Assembly (NCBI RefSeq): GCF_004000885.1 | Contig: NZ_BIMC01000004.1 | Location: forward strand, 124,001-188,000 | Source of the DNA: Paenibacillus glucanolyticus NBRC 15330 | Lineage (GTDB): Bacteria > Bacillota > Bacilli > Paenibacillales > Paenibacillaceae | DNA length: 64,000 nucleotides | Direction of reading: 5' to 3' | Part shown: positions 1 to 8,672 of the stretch, piece after piece | How positions within the stretch are numbered: position 1 is the first letter of the stretch | Layout: the number at the start of each line of letters is the position of its first letter | The notes under the pieces: model-generated | Seen by the model: the letters and a program-made list of their open reading frames with translations, nothing else | Database searches by the model: none | Told to the model about the DNA's origin: nothing | Translations under genes and position numbers: made by a program

Positions 1-180
1 AGGGCTCAAGGATGTTACGACGGGCCTCTCCCGTTACAGAGATAGGGTATAAGCATCGTGATGCCGTACCTGAAGAGGTGGAACTGGTGACAGCTTTCAC
101 AAACCGGGGTGGTACCACGAAGCGTATTCTCAAAGCTCTCGTCCTCAAGATGACAATCTTGCGGATGAGGGCTTTTTTTG
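1..180 (+). promoter_or_regulatory. T-box leader (3' part) of the class I lysyl-tRNA synthetase gene
   Basis: The T-box core GGGGTGGTACCACG lies at 106-119. It is followed by an intrinsic terminator at 135-179, with arms GCTCTCGTCC and GGATGAGGGC and a T-run. Uncharged tRNA pairing with such an element normally allows read-through into the downstream gene, which begins 34 bases later. Stem I and the specifier codon appear to lie left of the window, so the amino acid is inferred from the gene and not read from the specifier. T-box control of class I LysRS is known from Bacillus cereus. Confidence 0.88.
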
Positions 181-213
181 GTTTTTACCAAACGAATTAG
201 AGGAGGGCTCGGA

Positions 214-1773
214 ATGCATTGGTCAGAACGAATCGCGAACGAATTGATCGAGAGGTATCCAGATAGGCAGACCTATGTGTGCGCAGCCGGAATCAGTCCT
301 TCCGGGGCTGTGCATATCGGAAATTTCCGGGAAATCGTGACGGCCTATTTTGTAACAAAAGCGCTGAGAAAGCAGGGCAGGAAGGTTCGGTTTATTTTCT
401 CTTGGGATGATTTTGACCGATTCCGGAAGGTTCCTGCGGGAGTGGACCCGGGGTTTGAGCAGTACATCGGCATGCCCTACGTGGAGGTCCCATGTCCGTT
501 CGGATGTCATGCTTCCTATGCGGAGCATTATGAGAAGGAGTTCGAGCTTGCCTTAGCCGAATTCGGGATCGAACCCGAGTTTATTTATCAGAGCCGGGAG
601 TACCAATCCAGGCGGTATAATTCGCTTATGCTTCACGCGATCCGACACAGGACGGAAATTTACGATATCTTGCATGCCTTCAAAACGGGTGGAGCCCATG
701 ACCAAGAACGGGCTGTTTATTATCCAGTACAGGTATACTGTGAGGAATGCAGAAGGGATACAACGACGATACAGCAATTCGATGAGCAAACGGAAAGATT
801 GGGTTATGCCTGCATCTGTGGGCATCGGGGCACCCTGTCGATCCTGCAGGCAACGCATATGAAATTGCAGTGGAAAATCGATTGGCCCATGCGCTGGAAG
901 ATGGAAAATGTCGCCTTCGAGCCGGGAGGCAGAGACCATTCGTCGGAAACAGGCAGCTACAATGTATCCAAAGTGATCTCGGAGAACATTTTCGGAAATC
1001 CAGCGCCTTCCTATGCGGCCTACGAATTTATAAGCATGAAGGGGAGCCATGCAAAAATGTCCAGCTCTTCCGGCAGCAACTATACGCCTGGGGACCTGCT
1101 GAAGGTGTACGCGCCTGAGAATATTCTGTTTATGTTTGCCAAGTATCAGCCGAATGCACCCTTCCATATCGGACTTGATGAAGATGTGATCCGTAACTAT
1201 ACCGAATATGAGCGTTACCGCAATCCTGCTGCTTCTAAGGAGTTAAGCCCTGATATTGAGGCTGCACTCGAGCTCTCCATGCCGGACAGCCATCCGGGCC
1301 GGGCTCCCAAATTCAGCCAGCTATCCGGCATATTGCCGCTCGTGAATTTTGATTACCGACTTCTGCAGGAGCTATTGCATCGAGTTGGTGAAAGTTATGC
1401 GAAGGAGCAGCTCGAACCCACCGCACGACGAGCCGAGTATTGGATCAAACACTGGTATCCGCAAAAGCTGATTACCGTGAAGGAGCACCAGGATCACCAA
1501 CGGTACGAGACGTTGGATTCATTGGAGCGGCAATGGCTTCACACCGTATGCGATCTGCTGAAGGATGCCGAGCTTACTGGATCAACACGAATGGAGAAGA
1601 TCTATGCGATCTGCCACCATGATGATAAGAAGATGATGAAACAAAATCAGAAGCGTTTGTTCAGCCTTATCTATCAATTGGTCCTTGGCCGCGATGAAGG
1701 TCCCCGTATGCCGATCTTGATCGAGGGTGTCGGCGTGCATCGAATGCTTGATCTCCTGAATTTTCAGAAATAA
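214..1773 (+). CDS. lysK: Class I lysyl-tRNA synthetase
   Basis: The product charges tRNA-Lys with lysine in the cytoplasm, using the class I (Rossmann) fold typical of archaea and a minority of bacteria. The 519-residue protein has the HIGH-type motif as HIGN at residues 34-37 and the KMSKS-type motif as KMSSS at 281-285. A cysteine-rich stretch lies around residues 175-205. The ATG at 214 is chosen because AGAGGAGGG sits just upstream; an in-frame GTG at 178 lies inside the leader terminator's T-run. The gene stands alone behind its T-box. Most Bacillales use the unrelated class II enzyme for housekeeping, so this may be a second, conditionally expressed LysRS, as in B. cereus. That second copy cannot be checked within this window. 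Confidence 0.93.
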   Translation: MHWSERIANELIERYPDRQTYVCAAGISPSGAVHIGNFREIVTAYFVTKALRKQGRKVRFIFSWDDFDRFRKVPAGVDPGFEQYIGMPYVEVPCPFGCHASYAEHYEKEFELALAEFGIEPEFIYQSREYQSRRYNSLMLHAIRHRTEIYDILHAFKTGGAHDQERAVYYPVQVYCEECRRDTTTIQQFDEQTERLGYACICGHRGTLSILQATHMKLQWKIDWPMRWKMENVAFEPGGRDHSSETGSYNVSKVISENIFGNPAPSYAAYEFISMKGSHAKMSSSSGSNYTPGDLLKVYAPENILFMFAKYQPNAPFHIGLDEDVIRNYTEYERYRNPAASKELSPDIEAALELSMPDSHPGRAPKFSQLSGILPLVNFDYRLLQELLHRVGESYAKEQLEPTARRAEYWIKHWYPQKLITVKEHQDHQRYETLDSLERQWLHTVCDLLKDAELTGSTRMEKIYAICHHDDKKMMKQNQKRLFSLIYQLVLGRDEGPRMPILIEGVGVHRMLDLLNFQK

Positions 1774-2418
1774 GGAGGACGGGTTTTATCCTCGGGGGGA
1801 GGTACAATCGACTTGGTCACAAAGACGTGGGCAATTCATCAGATGTCCGGGGAACTACAGTGGATTTCAGGGTCGGATGTTGCCGATGTCTAAACGATGA
1901 ATCAATTAACGCCACTGGCGCTTATATAGGGGCGGGTAGAGGAGTGGAGATATTCGACATTTTGGAGGTGAAGGTGACATTTGCCTGTAGAATAAACGGT
2001 AATCAAGGTAACTTTTTCAACCTCATAGCCTTACAAACAGACCCGCAAGACTAATTATCGGGTCTGTTTTATGTTGTCATGCCCGGATTTGTGTAAATTT
2101 TCAAACTAATTTATGTAAACTACTGCTAAGTAATCGAGACCGAAATCATCAAAAATAGGCGATACTTACCACTTGATCCTGATAATCAAATCTATAGAAT
2201 ATTACCCAATCCCGGTACAGGACTCTGTTCTCATTTTGTATAAAAGGCTAATATTGCCAATCCTTTACAGAATGCGGTTCTCAGCCGTTTTTTTATACGA
2301 CTTTGGTATCAATTTTGTCATAACTATGGATAATGATGTAAAAATGACCGGAACTTTAGCAATTTTTCTGCGTTTAATATTACGATTCACGAAAATTTTC
2401 TGAAAACGGTCTGAACAC
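1774..2418. other. Intergenic region with no convincing gene
   Basis: Between the synthetase and the exopolysaccharide locus I see one clear terminator (2035-2070) and AT-rich DNA. A 75-codon frame at 1827-2054 and its 26-codon tail starting at GTG 1975 (GGAGG just upstream) end inside the terminator. The peptide is not recognised and may be noise or a gene remnant. A TTGTCA hexamer at about 2316 followed by AT-rich DNA could be part of the promoter of the next operon, but no clean -10 partner is visible. Confidence 0.5.
2035..2070 (+). terminator. Intrinsic terminator downstream of lysK
   Basis: An inverted repeat AAACAGACCCG / CGGGTCTGTTTT with a 13-base loop ends in a T-run. It closes the lysK transcription unit, or that of the doubtful small frame just before it. 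Confidence 0.85.
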
Positions 2419-2650
2419 GCTGTACTCCTTTCATGGGATAAAGTCATACAGGCTACAGCTTCTTCGGGGCCATGCCCGTTAGCTACACGTAACTAACATC
2501 ATCTTGTGAAGTTGTCAAATGACAAGGTTGAAGAGACGGCGATGCATGATTCGGGGGAAAAGTTATGGGAGTGTTAAATCCGCTTCTTTAAGACTACTGT
2601 CGGTATTAGAAAAGTTGGTAAAGAAGGAATATGGTATCGGGAACGCATCG
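2419..2650 (+). promoter_or_regulatory. Putative structured 5' leader of the exopolysaccharide operon
   Basis: A run of possible hairpins precedes the first exopolysaccharide gene. GCTGTA (2419-2424) can pair with TACAGC (2454-2459), GGGC with GCCC around 2467-2477, GTTAG (2478-2482) with CTAAC (2493-2497), and TTGTC with GACAA at 2512-2525. A 100-base domain is closed by CGATGC (2540-2545) and GCATCG (2645-2650). None is followed by a T-run, so it does not look like a terminator. I could not match it to a known riboswitch; in particular the c-di-GMP-I core (GGCAAAC and CGCAAAGCC) is absent. A structured leader is an inference from pairing by eye. Confidence 0.3.
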
Positions 2651-2737
2651 GCTATAGAATGACGAGTATAGCTCACGTCATGAACGTCGGTGCAGCAATC
2701 AGCATGTCATAGAAGGGGCAGGTGAGCAACGAAGACG

Positions 2738-4996
2738 ATGAGCAGACGAAAATGGTGGGTAATCGCAGCGCTTTGCACTATAGTGCTTCTCTGCGGTGCC
2801 GCTGTAATTCTAGGATATCTAAGACCGTCATTAAAAACGTATGCGGATGCGGACGGCGTGAAAATGAAGTTCAAAACCGAGGGCACCTCTTTATTGGAAT
2901 ATGAAAACGAAGAGGTTTGGAATGAGGTTTTTGCCAAAGGCGTGAATCTGGGTGCAACGGTACCGGGGCATTATCCTGGTGAGCTGCCGGCAACGGAGGA
3001 GGATTACCTGCGTTGGTTCAAGCAGATTGATGACATGGGAGCAAACGTCATCAGGGTCTATACGGTGCACAATCCGGTCTTTTACTCGGCTTTGGTGAAA
3101 TATAACCGTGATAAAGGCGAAGACCCCCTGTACTTTATGCAGGGCATCTGGTCGCCGGAGGAGCAGCTGATCGAGCGTCAGGATGCTTATGACGAGGAAA
3201 TCGTCCAGACGTTTAAAGCCGAAATATCCAAGGCAGTCGCGGCTGTCTATGGGGATATCAACGTAGAGCCCAAACATGGGCAGTCGAGTGGCAAGTATAA
3301 GGTCAATGCAGGCAAGTACCTGATGGCCTGGCATGTGGGTACAGAGTGGGACCCCGCCATGGTTGAGAAAACAAATACGGTACATAAGGATGTTCCTCAA
3401 TACGAGGGCTCCTATTTCTCGGGGACGGAAGACGCAAGCCCCTTCGAGAATTGGCTGGCATCTTTATTGGATTATACGGCTACCGAGGAGCAGAAGTATG
3501 GCTGGCAGCATCCGATGACATTTACGAATTGGGTCACAACGGATGTGCTGGAGCATCCCGGCGAACCGCTGTTCGAGGAGGATCTGGTGTCTGTGGACGC
3601 GAGGCATGTCACACCGGTGAATTGGGAAGCAGGATATTTTGCGGCTTACCATGTGTATCCGTACTATCCGGATTTCTTCCGAACGGACGAAACATTGCAG
3701 ACCATTCCTGATGGAGACGGGGAATACAACACATACAAAGCCTACCTGCGCAAATTGAAGGCGGAGTTCGAGGATATGCCGATCATGGTCACCGAATATG
3801 GCGTGCCGTCATCCATAGGCGTTTCACACCATGGTCCTGGAGGGAGGGATCAAGGCGGACATGATGAAGCAGAGCAGGGTCTGGTCAACGTCTCACTAAC
3901 CCAGGATATTTACGATGAGGGATATTCCGGGGCAATCCTGTTCATGTGGCAGGACGAATGGTTCAAGAAAACATGGAATACGATGCCTTTTGAAATCCCA
4001 GCAGACCGCCGGGCATTCTGGTTGAATGTTCTGACCAACGAGAAGATGTTCGGGGTTCTGGCCATGCAGCCGGGTAAAACAGAGCAGATTACGATTGACG
4101 GAGATTTGGCTGACTGGGATAAGCTTCCCGATGGGGAAGTTAAGGCCTGGTCCGGAACGGCTCCGGGGGTGAAGAGCATGAGGCTGACTCATGATGAAGC
4201 CTATCTGTACATTGGCATGGAGCTGGGCGAGGTGTTTGACCCTGAGCGTTCGAAGCTCTTCATTGGAGCGGACACGATTCAAGGCGGAGACATCCCGGAG
4301 AAGGAGCTGGCAGGACGAACGCTTACCGGCGGAGCTTTGGAGACTTTGATTCAGTTAGGGCAAGAGGACGAGTCCCAGGTAACCATAGCGCCATCTTATG
4401 ACTTTCACAGCCGATTGTACGGCGAAGAAGGATATTGGATGCTGCCAGGGGAGGAAGCCAAGGGCACGAAGAATGATCCTGTAGTACCGGGTGGATCGTT
4501 TCACTCCTGGAAGCTGGCGATCAGCCTGCTGATGAATCCCCCGGACACCCGTTTCTCTCATCCGTTTGTGGATGAAACCGTAGGAATTCTCAAACGGGGG
4601 ACCACCGATCCGGAATCTCCGGATTTCAATTCTCTTACAGCGTGGCAGTATCAAGGACAGTTCATTGAGATGCGAATTCCTTGGATGCTATTGGGATTCG
4701 GAGACCCAAGCTCGCTGCAGGTTGTGGATTACACTCCGCTTCAAGACAAGCGCTCATTCAGCACCGTGACGGCGGATGGAATTCGCTTGGCACCATGGAT
4801 TGCGGAACGCTCGAAGCAGAACGGGGCTTCGGCAGCCGAATCGCCGGAGGCTATAAACCTGCAGGATATCAAACCCTATACATGGGAGCTGTGGGAAGCC
4901 ACCAAGTACAGTGAGCGGTTGAAGCAAAGCTATTACGATATGCAGGAAATCTTCACCCGCCTGCCTGAACCGGGGCGGCAATCAGATGCTAAATAA
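2738..4996 (+). CDS. Membrane-anchored glycosidase with TIM barrel and C-terminal CBM9/DOMON-like domain
   Basis: First gene of the exopolysaccharide locus, 752 residues. A membrane segment at residues 6-27 without a lipobox suggests an extracytoplasmic anchored enzyme. Residues about 45-440 look like a GH2/GH5-type TIM barrel: GTEW places a glutamate at 203 (candidate acid/base) and VTEYG a glutamate at 353 (candidate nucleophile). From about residue 450, ITIDGDLADW begins a sandwich domain of the CBM9/DOMON type that usually binds sugar. It probably trims, processes or releases the polymer made by this locus, as hydrolases in other synthase-dependent polysaccharide operons do. The family and the two catalytic residues are inferred from short motifs. 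The ribosome binding site (GGTGAG, 12 bases upstream) is mediocre. Confidence 0.72.
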   Translation: MSRRKWWVIAALCTIVLLCGAAVILGYLRPSLKTYADADGVKMKFKTEGTSLLEYENEEVWNEVFAKGVNLGATVPGHYPGELPATEEDYLRWFKQIDDMGANVIRVYTVHNPVFYSALVKYNRDKGEDPLYFMQGIWSPEEQLIERQDAYDEEIVQTFKAEISKAVAAVYGDINVEPKHGQSSGKYKVNAGKYLMAWHVGTEWDPAMVEKTNTVHKDVPQYEGSYFSGTEDASPFENWLASLLDYTATEEQKYGWQHPMTFTNWVTTDVLEHPGEPLFEEDLVSVDARHVTPVNWEAGYFAAYHVYPYYPDFFRTDETLQTIPDGDGEYNTYKAYLRKLKAEFEDMPIMVTEYGVPSSIGVSHHGPGGRDQGGHDEAEQGLVNVSLTQDIYDEGYSGAILFMWQDEWFKKTWNTMPFEIPADRRAFWLNVLTNEKMFGVLAMQPGKTEQITIDGDLADWDKLPDGEVKAWSGTAPGVKSMRLTHDEAYLYIGMELGEVFDPERSKLFIGADTIQGGDIPEKELAGRTLTGGALETLIQLGQEDESQVTIAPSYDFHSRLYGEEGYWMLPGEEAKGTKNDPVVPGGSFHSWKLAISLLMNPPDTRFSHPFVDETVGILKRGTTDPESPDFNSLTAWQYQGQFIEMRIPWMLLGFGDPSSLQVVDYTPLQDKRSFSTVTADGIRLAPWIAERSKQNGASAAESPEAINLQDIKPYTWELWEATKYSERLKQSYYDMQEIFTRLPEPGRQSDAK

Positions 4997-5014
4997 AAGG
5001 AGGAGCCATCGGAT

Positions 5015-6208
5015 ATGTTTTCAAATTTAGCCATGGCGTACGTATTCATCTATGTATGTCTCGGCCTCATTGCAGCCGGCATTATCCTGTTGTTCCAAAT
5101 GAAGATCAAGCATAATGCCGAGCAGAAAGAAATGGAACGTTTAAAGAAAAAGTACCATGATTACTTTGTGTATGTGCAGACCCATCTGCATGGCGATATA
5201 ACGCCAGAGCTTCCGCCTGGCAAACTGACCCCGGCAGAACGCCGGGTCATTCAGGCCAAGTTTATGGAATGGATCGAGCAGTTCAAAGGGGATGCCAGAG
5301 AGAAGCTGCTTCGCTTGTGCAGGGATGCCGGATTTGTGGAGGCCGATATCCGGGCACTGTCCAGCCTGCGGAAAGACCGCCGAATCGAGGCGGCCTACCG
5401 GCTTGGGGGGATGCGTGCCGAAGAGGCGGTGCCGCAGCTTCAGCATATGATGAATCGCATGAAATACGGTCCCATGACCATCATCATTGCGCGGGCAATA
5501 GCCAAAAGCGCGGTGCAGTCCCAGCAGATTCGGGAGATGCTGTCGAAGCTGCTCTCGTACGATAAAGCCATTCATCATATGGCTGCCGATATTTTGCTCG
5601 AGACCCGGCTGGATTCGGCCAGCCTTATGCGTAAGCTTCTGGATGATCCGGATCCGGGACTGGTCAAGGTTTCACTCGTTGCCATGTGGGGGCAAGCCAT
5701 TCCGGCGGTCGTTCCTGCACTGGGCAAACTGGTGGGATCCGAGGAGAAGGACGTACGCGCAGAAGCGGTCAAGCTGTACCTGAGCTCCAACCCTGCCCTG
5801 AAGGATGACACCATTGAGGAGCTAATGAATGATCATGCGTGGGAAGTACGTTCAGCAGCAGCGAAGGCGCTGGGACGGCTTCATGCCGCAGGCAGCATTC
5901 CGCTTCTGGCTTCTGCCCTGAAGGATGACAATTGGTATGTGCGTAATCATAGCGCCGAGAGTCTTGCCATGCTTGGAGAACAAGGCTTCGAGACACTGTG
6001 TCAGGCTGCGTTGACAGGAACCGGTCCGGCAAGGGAAACGGCACTGTACCGGATCGAACGGATCATGGCCAAGGAAGGCGAACATGAACAAGTGGAGCAA
6101 ATGGTTGCCTATAACAAAAGAAAACTGGTGTACGATCGTTATTTCGGTGTTCAACCGAGTAAGCGCATCGGCACCGTTGCAGGAGTAGGAGGGGATTACA
6201 CTGCTTAG
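5015..6208 (+). CDS. HEAT-repeat protein with N-terminal membrane anchor
   Basis: The 397-residue protein starts with one membrane segment (residues 7-27), then a charged helix, then alpha-alpha repeats of HEAT/PBS-lyase type from about residue 120 to 350. Repeats of the form 'DxxWxVRxxAAxALG' are clear around residues 270-315. Such repeats are protein-binding scaffolds and carry no catalytic motif. It follows the anchored glycosidase by 18 bases, with AAAGGAGG before its ATG, and its stop lies just before the glycosyltransferase. A role as membrane-associated scaffold for the synthase or for the regulatory protein two genes on is inferred from position only. Confidence 0.75.
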   Translation: MFSNLAMAYVFIYVCLGLIAAGIILLFQMKIKHNAEQKEMERLKKKYHDYFVYVQTHLHGDITPELPPGKLTPAERRVIQAKFMEWIEQFKGDAREKLLRLCRDAGFVEADIRALSSLRKDRRIEAAYRLGGMRAEEAVPQLQHMMNRMKYGPMTIIIARAIAKSAVQSQQIREMLSKLLSYDKAIHHMAADILLETRLDSASLMRKLLDDPDPGLVKVSLVAMWGQAIPAVVPALGKLVGSEEKDVRAEAVKLYLSSNPALKDDTIEELMNDHAWEVRSAAAKALGRLHAAGSIPLLASALKDDNWYVRNHSAESLAMLGEQGFETLCQAALTGTGPARETALYRIERIMAKEGEHEQVEQMVAYNKRKLVYDRYFGVQPSKRIGTVAGVGGDYTA

Positions 6209-6230
6209 AGACATCCTGCTCACTTACGGC

Positions 6231-7619
6231 ATGGTGGCGATATATTACGTCATGGCCGTTAGCGCGCTTTATTTTGTAATTCTGTTGTTCTCTTTCAGAA
6301 ATATCCGGGATATTTTCAGACGGGCTAATTACTCAAAATACAATACGCTGTCCGGCTCCGAGCTGGTACCATCCGTATCCCTGCTGGTTCCCGCTTACAA
6401 CGAAGAGCTGACGATCGCAGAGAATGTTCGTTGTCTGATGACACTGAATTATCCCACGTACGAGGTTATTGTCATCAATGACGGATCTTCCGACGACACA
6501 TTGCAGGTGCTGATTGAGGAGTATGGATTGACGCTGCTGCCAAATCCGGAGCTGCGCGGGAACATCCATACCCATAAGATGCGCGGGATTTATTACAACC
6601 CCCAGTATCCGCAGTTATACGTGATTGATAAAGAGAACGGCGGCAAGGCGGATTCATTGAACGCGGGAATCAACCTCTCCCGTTATCCGCTGATCTCTTC
6701 CATTGATGCGGATTCATTGCTGGAGAAGGATGCGCTGATCCGGATGGCCCGGATGTATATGGAGAACCCGGAAGAGACGGTGGCCATCGGGGGAGATGTT
6801 CGAATTGCCAACGGCTGCGTGATTGAGAACGGAGAGGTTAAGGACGTATCCTTGCCGCGCCGTATGTGGCCCATGTTCCAATCGATTGAATACCTCAAAG
6901 CTTTTCTGGGGGGACGAATCGGCTGGAGTCATCTTAACGGGCTTATCATCGTCTCCGGAGCCTTCGGCATGTTTCGAAAAGATTATGTCATTGCCGTAGG
7001 CGGCTATCGGGGCGGTTATCCCGGAGAAGACATGAATATCATCATCAAGCTGCACCGCTATATGCTGGAAAATAAAATCAAATATCGAGTCTCCTTCTGT
7101 CCGGAAGCAGTGTGCTGGACGCAGGCGCCGGACAGCTACAACATATTGTCCAACCAGCGCAAGCGCTGGGGACGGGGAAATTTGAAGAACATGATCGAGA
7201 ACCGCAATATGCTGTTCAACCCGAAATATAAAGTCATGGGATTGCTGACAATGCCCTACAACGTTATTTTTGAAGCGCTAAACCCTTATTTCAGAATCAC
7301 GGGCCTTCTGGCTCTGCTTGGATATGTAATGCTGGATATGACAAATTGGCAAGTACTGGTCGTGTTTGGACTCGTCAACTTCTTAAGCGGGTACCTGCTC
7401 AGTGTAGGCGCCCTCATCCTGGAGGAGATGGCCTTCCGGCGGTATACCAAATTGTCGGATCTGGTGAAGATGCTTCTCTTCTCGGCACTCAAATTTGTGG
7501 GTTACCACCAGTTGGGCGTGCTGTGGAGGGTACAGGGGCATATTCAATACATGCAAAACAACAATTCATGGGGAACCATGACCCGGCAGAGCTGGAAAGA
7601 CAAGAACGAGGCAGCCTGA
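6231..7619 (+). CDS. Membrane glycosyltransferase family 2 (IcaA/PgaC/BcsA-like)
   Basis: A processive GT2-type polysaccharide synthase of 462 residues. It has an N-terminal membrane segment, a cytoplasmic catalytic domain and a C-terminal cluster of membrane segments (about residues 335-425). Conserved motifs are present: NDGSSDDT, DADS, GED and QRKRW (309-313), the QxxRW signature of synthases that make beta-linked chains. It most resembles poly-N-acetylglucosamine-type synthases. The ATG at 6231 has no ribosome binding site; a CTG at 6201 in the same frame follows AGGAGGGG by six bases and would add ten residues (see findings). A second synthase lies at 14183-16051, so the locus may build two linkages or two polymers. 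Confidence 0.85.
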   Translation: MVAIYYVMAVSALYFVILLFSFRNIRDIFRRANYSKYNTLSGSELVPSVSLLVPAYNEELTIAENVRCLMTLNYPTYEVIVINDGSSDDTLQVLIEEYGLTLLPNPELRGNIHTHKMRGIYYNPQYPQLYVIDKENGGKADSLNAGINLSRYPLISSIDADSLLEKDALIRMARMYMENPEETVAIGGDVRIANGCVIENGEVKDVSLPRRMWPMFQSIEYLKAFLGGRIGWSHLNGLIIVSGAFGMFRKDYVIAVGGYRGGYPGEDMNIIIKLHRYMLENKIKYRVSFCPEAVCWTQAPDSYNILSNQRKRWGRGNLKNMIENRNMLFNPKYKVMGLLTMPYNVIFEALNPYFRITGLLALLGYVMLDMTNWQVLVVFGLVNFLSGYLLSVGALILEEMAFRRYTKLSDLVKMLLFSALKFVGYHQLGVLWRVQGHIQYMQNNNSWGTMTRQSWKDKNEAA

Positions 7620-7681
7620 CATCAAGGCCCGGTTCATGTTTTTACAGCGTCAAACCATAAAGAGAGGTGGGACTTACAATT

Positions 7682-8488
7682 ATGTCTCAATCCGCAACAT
7701 TGCAACGCGTGCAGGCCGTTGATTTTTACGGCCGCCTGGAGGAGGAAGTGAGAGGACACCGAAACGGAACAGCTTTGCTGTTTCTGTACTGTGCTGGCGA
7801 TCCGTCCGGAACGGATGCTGAGCTGACGGAGGTCCAAAGCTTTGTGGACCAGCTGTCCGGTGTGAACAGCGAGGTTCTGCGAGATGTCAGTACCGGCGTC
7901 TTGGCCCTTACATTGCCTGGGTATACGCTGGATGCCGCCCACTATCAGGCACTGCTCTTGAAGCAGCATCTTCAGGGCCGGCTGGAGCAGTCGGATCCGA
8001 GAATTACGCTTGCAGCGCTTACTGAAACACCGTCAACGCAGACGATGAAGCAGATGGCGGAAGCGGCTAGGCTCAGCACCTCTTCGGATATTCATATATT
8101 CACGCAGGAGGAAGCAGACCGTGATCAGAGTCGAATTCTTATTGTGGATCAGGACGCCACGGTGAGAGAATTTTTGCAAATACGCTTGGCCATGCAAGGC
8201 TATGAAACACTCGAAGCGGTGGATGGCTTGGAGGCTCTGGATCTTATCCCGAAATGGGAGCCTGATCTTGTGCTGACGGAGCTTAATCTGCACGGCATCG
8301 ATGGTTTGCCCTTCATTCATCATATCCAGCAGCTCAAGGTGAAGGAACCGCCGAAGATTGTTGTATTGACCGAGAAGCGTGTGGAGCAGACCATCAGCCA
8401 GTGCTTCCAGAACGGGGTGGATGATTATGTAACCAAGCCGTTCTCGCCGGTAGAGCTGGATGCCCGCATCCGCCGGTGCCTTCATTAA
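7682..8488 (+). CDS. Degenerate GGDEF domain fused to a pseudo-receiver domain
   Basis: Predicted cytoplasmic regulator of 268 residues. Residues about 10-140 follow the GGDEF fold: FYGRLEEEVR near the start, then a strand-turn-strand where the signature GGDEF is replaced by STGVL, followed by LTLPGYTLDAA. Cyclase activity is therefore not expected, and no RxxD inhibitory site is seen. Residues about 152-268 form a receiver domain with acidic pocket D156/D158, a conserved threonine and the KPF lysine, but the phosphoacceptor position holds glutamate 200 in LTELN instead of aspartate. That could mimic a permanently phosphorylated state. GAGGTGG precedes the ATG; an in-frame GTG at 7667 is a poorer start. 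B. subtilis YdaK, a degenerate GGDEF protein in an exopolysaccharide operon, is the closest functional analogy I know. Confidence 0.78.
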   Translation: MSQSATLQRVQAVDFYGRLEEEVRGHRNGTALLFLYCAGDPSGTDAELTEVQSFVDQLSGVNSEVLRDVSTGVLALTLPGYTLDAAHYQALLLKQHLQGRLEQSDPRITLAALTETPSTQTMKQMAEAARLSTSSDIHIFTQEEADRDQSRILIVDQDATVREFLQIRLAMQGYETLEAVDGLEALDLIPKWEPDLVLTELNLHGIDGLPFIHHIQQLKVKEPPKIVVLTEKRVEQTISQCFQNGVDDYVTKPFSPVELDARIRRCLH

Positions 8489-8672
8489 ACACATGGATAT
8501 TAACGTCTTTAGCTTGATGAGGAATGTTTGAATGAAGAATGGATACGTGATTAGTTGAGCTGAGAAGTTCTTTAATCGCAAGGAGAGAGTTCAACAAAAC
8601 GAGGTCTATCCTTTAGCCAAAAAGTGAGACGATAGACTAACAGACTATACATCCGATGGAGGTTGAATACTT

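Noticed and set aside
12..200. 62-codon frame at the left edge
   Set aside because: It runs through the T-box and its terminator and is not a protein gene.
1827..2054. 75-codon frame with a peptide (NQGNFFNLIA) faintly like an ABC ATPase P-loop region
   Set aside because: The Walker GK-S/T is absent, the frame is short and it ends inside a terminator. I cannot support a gene or pseudogene.
2150..2737. c-di-GMP riboswitch before the exopolysaccharide operon
   Set aside because: I looked for GGCAAAC, CGAAAG and CGCAAAGCC in order and did not find them; only generic hairpins are present.
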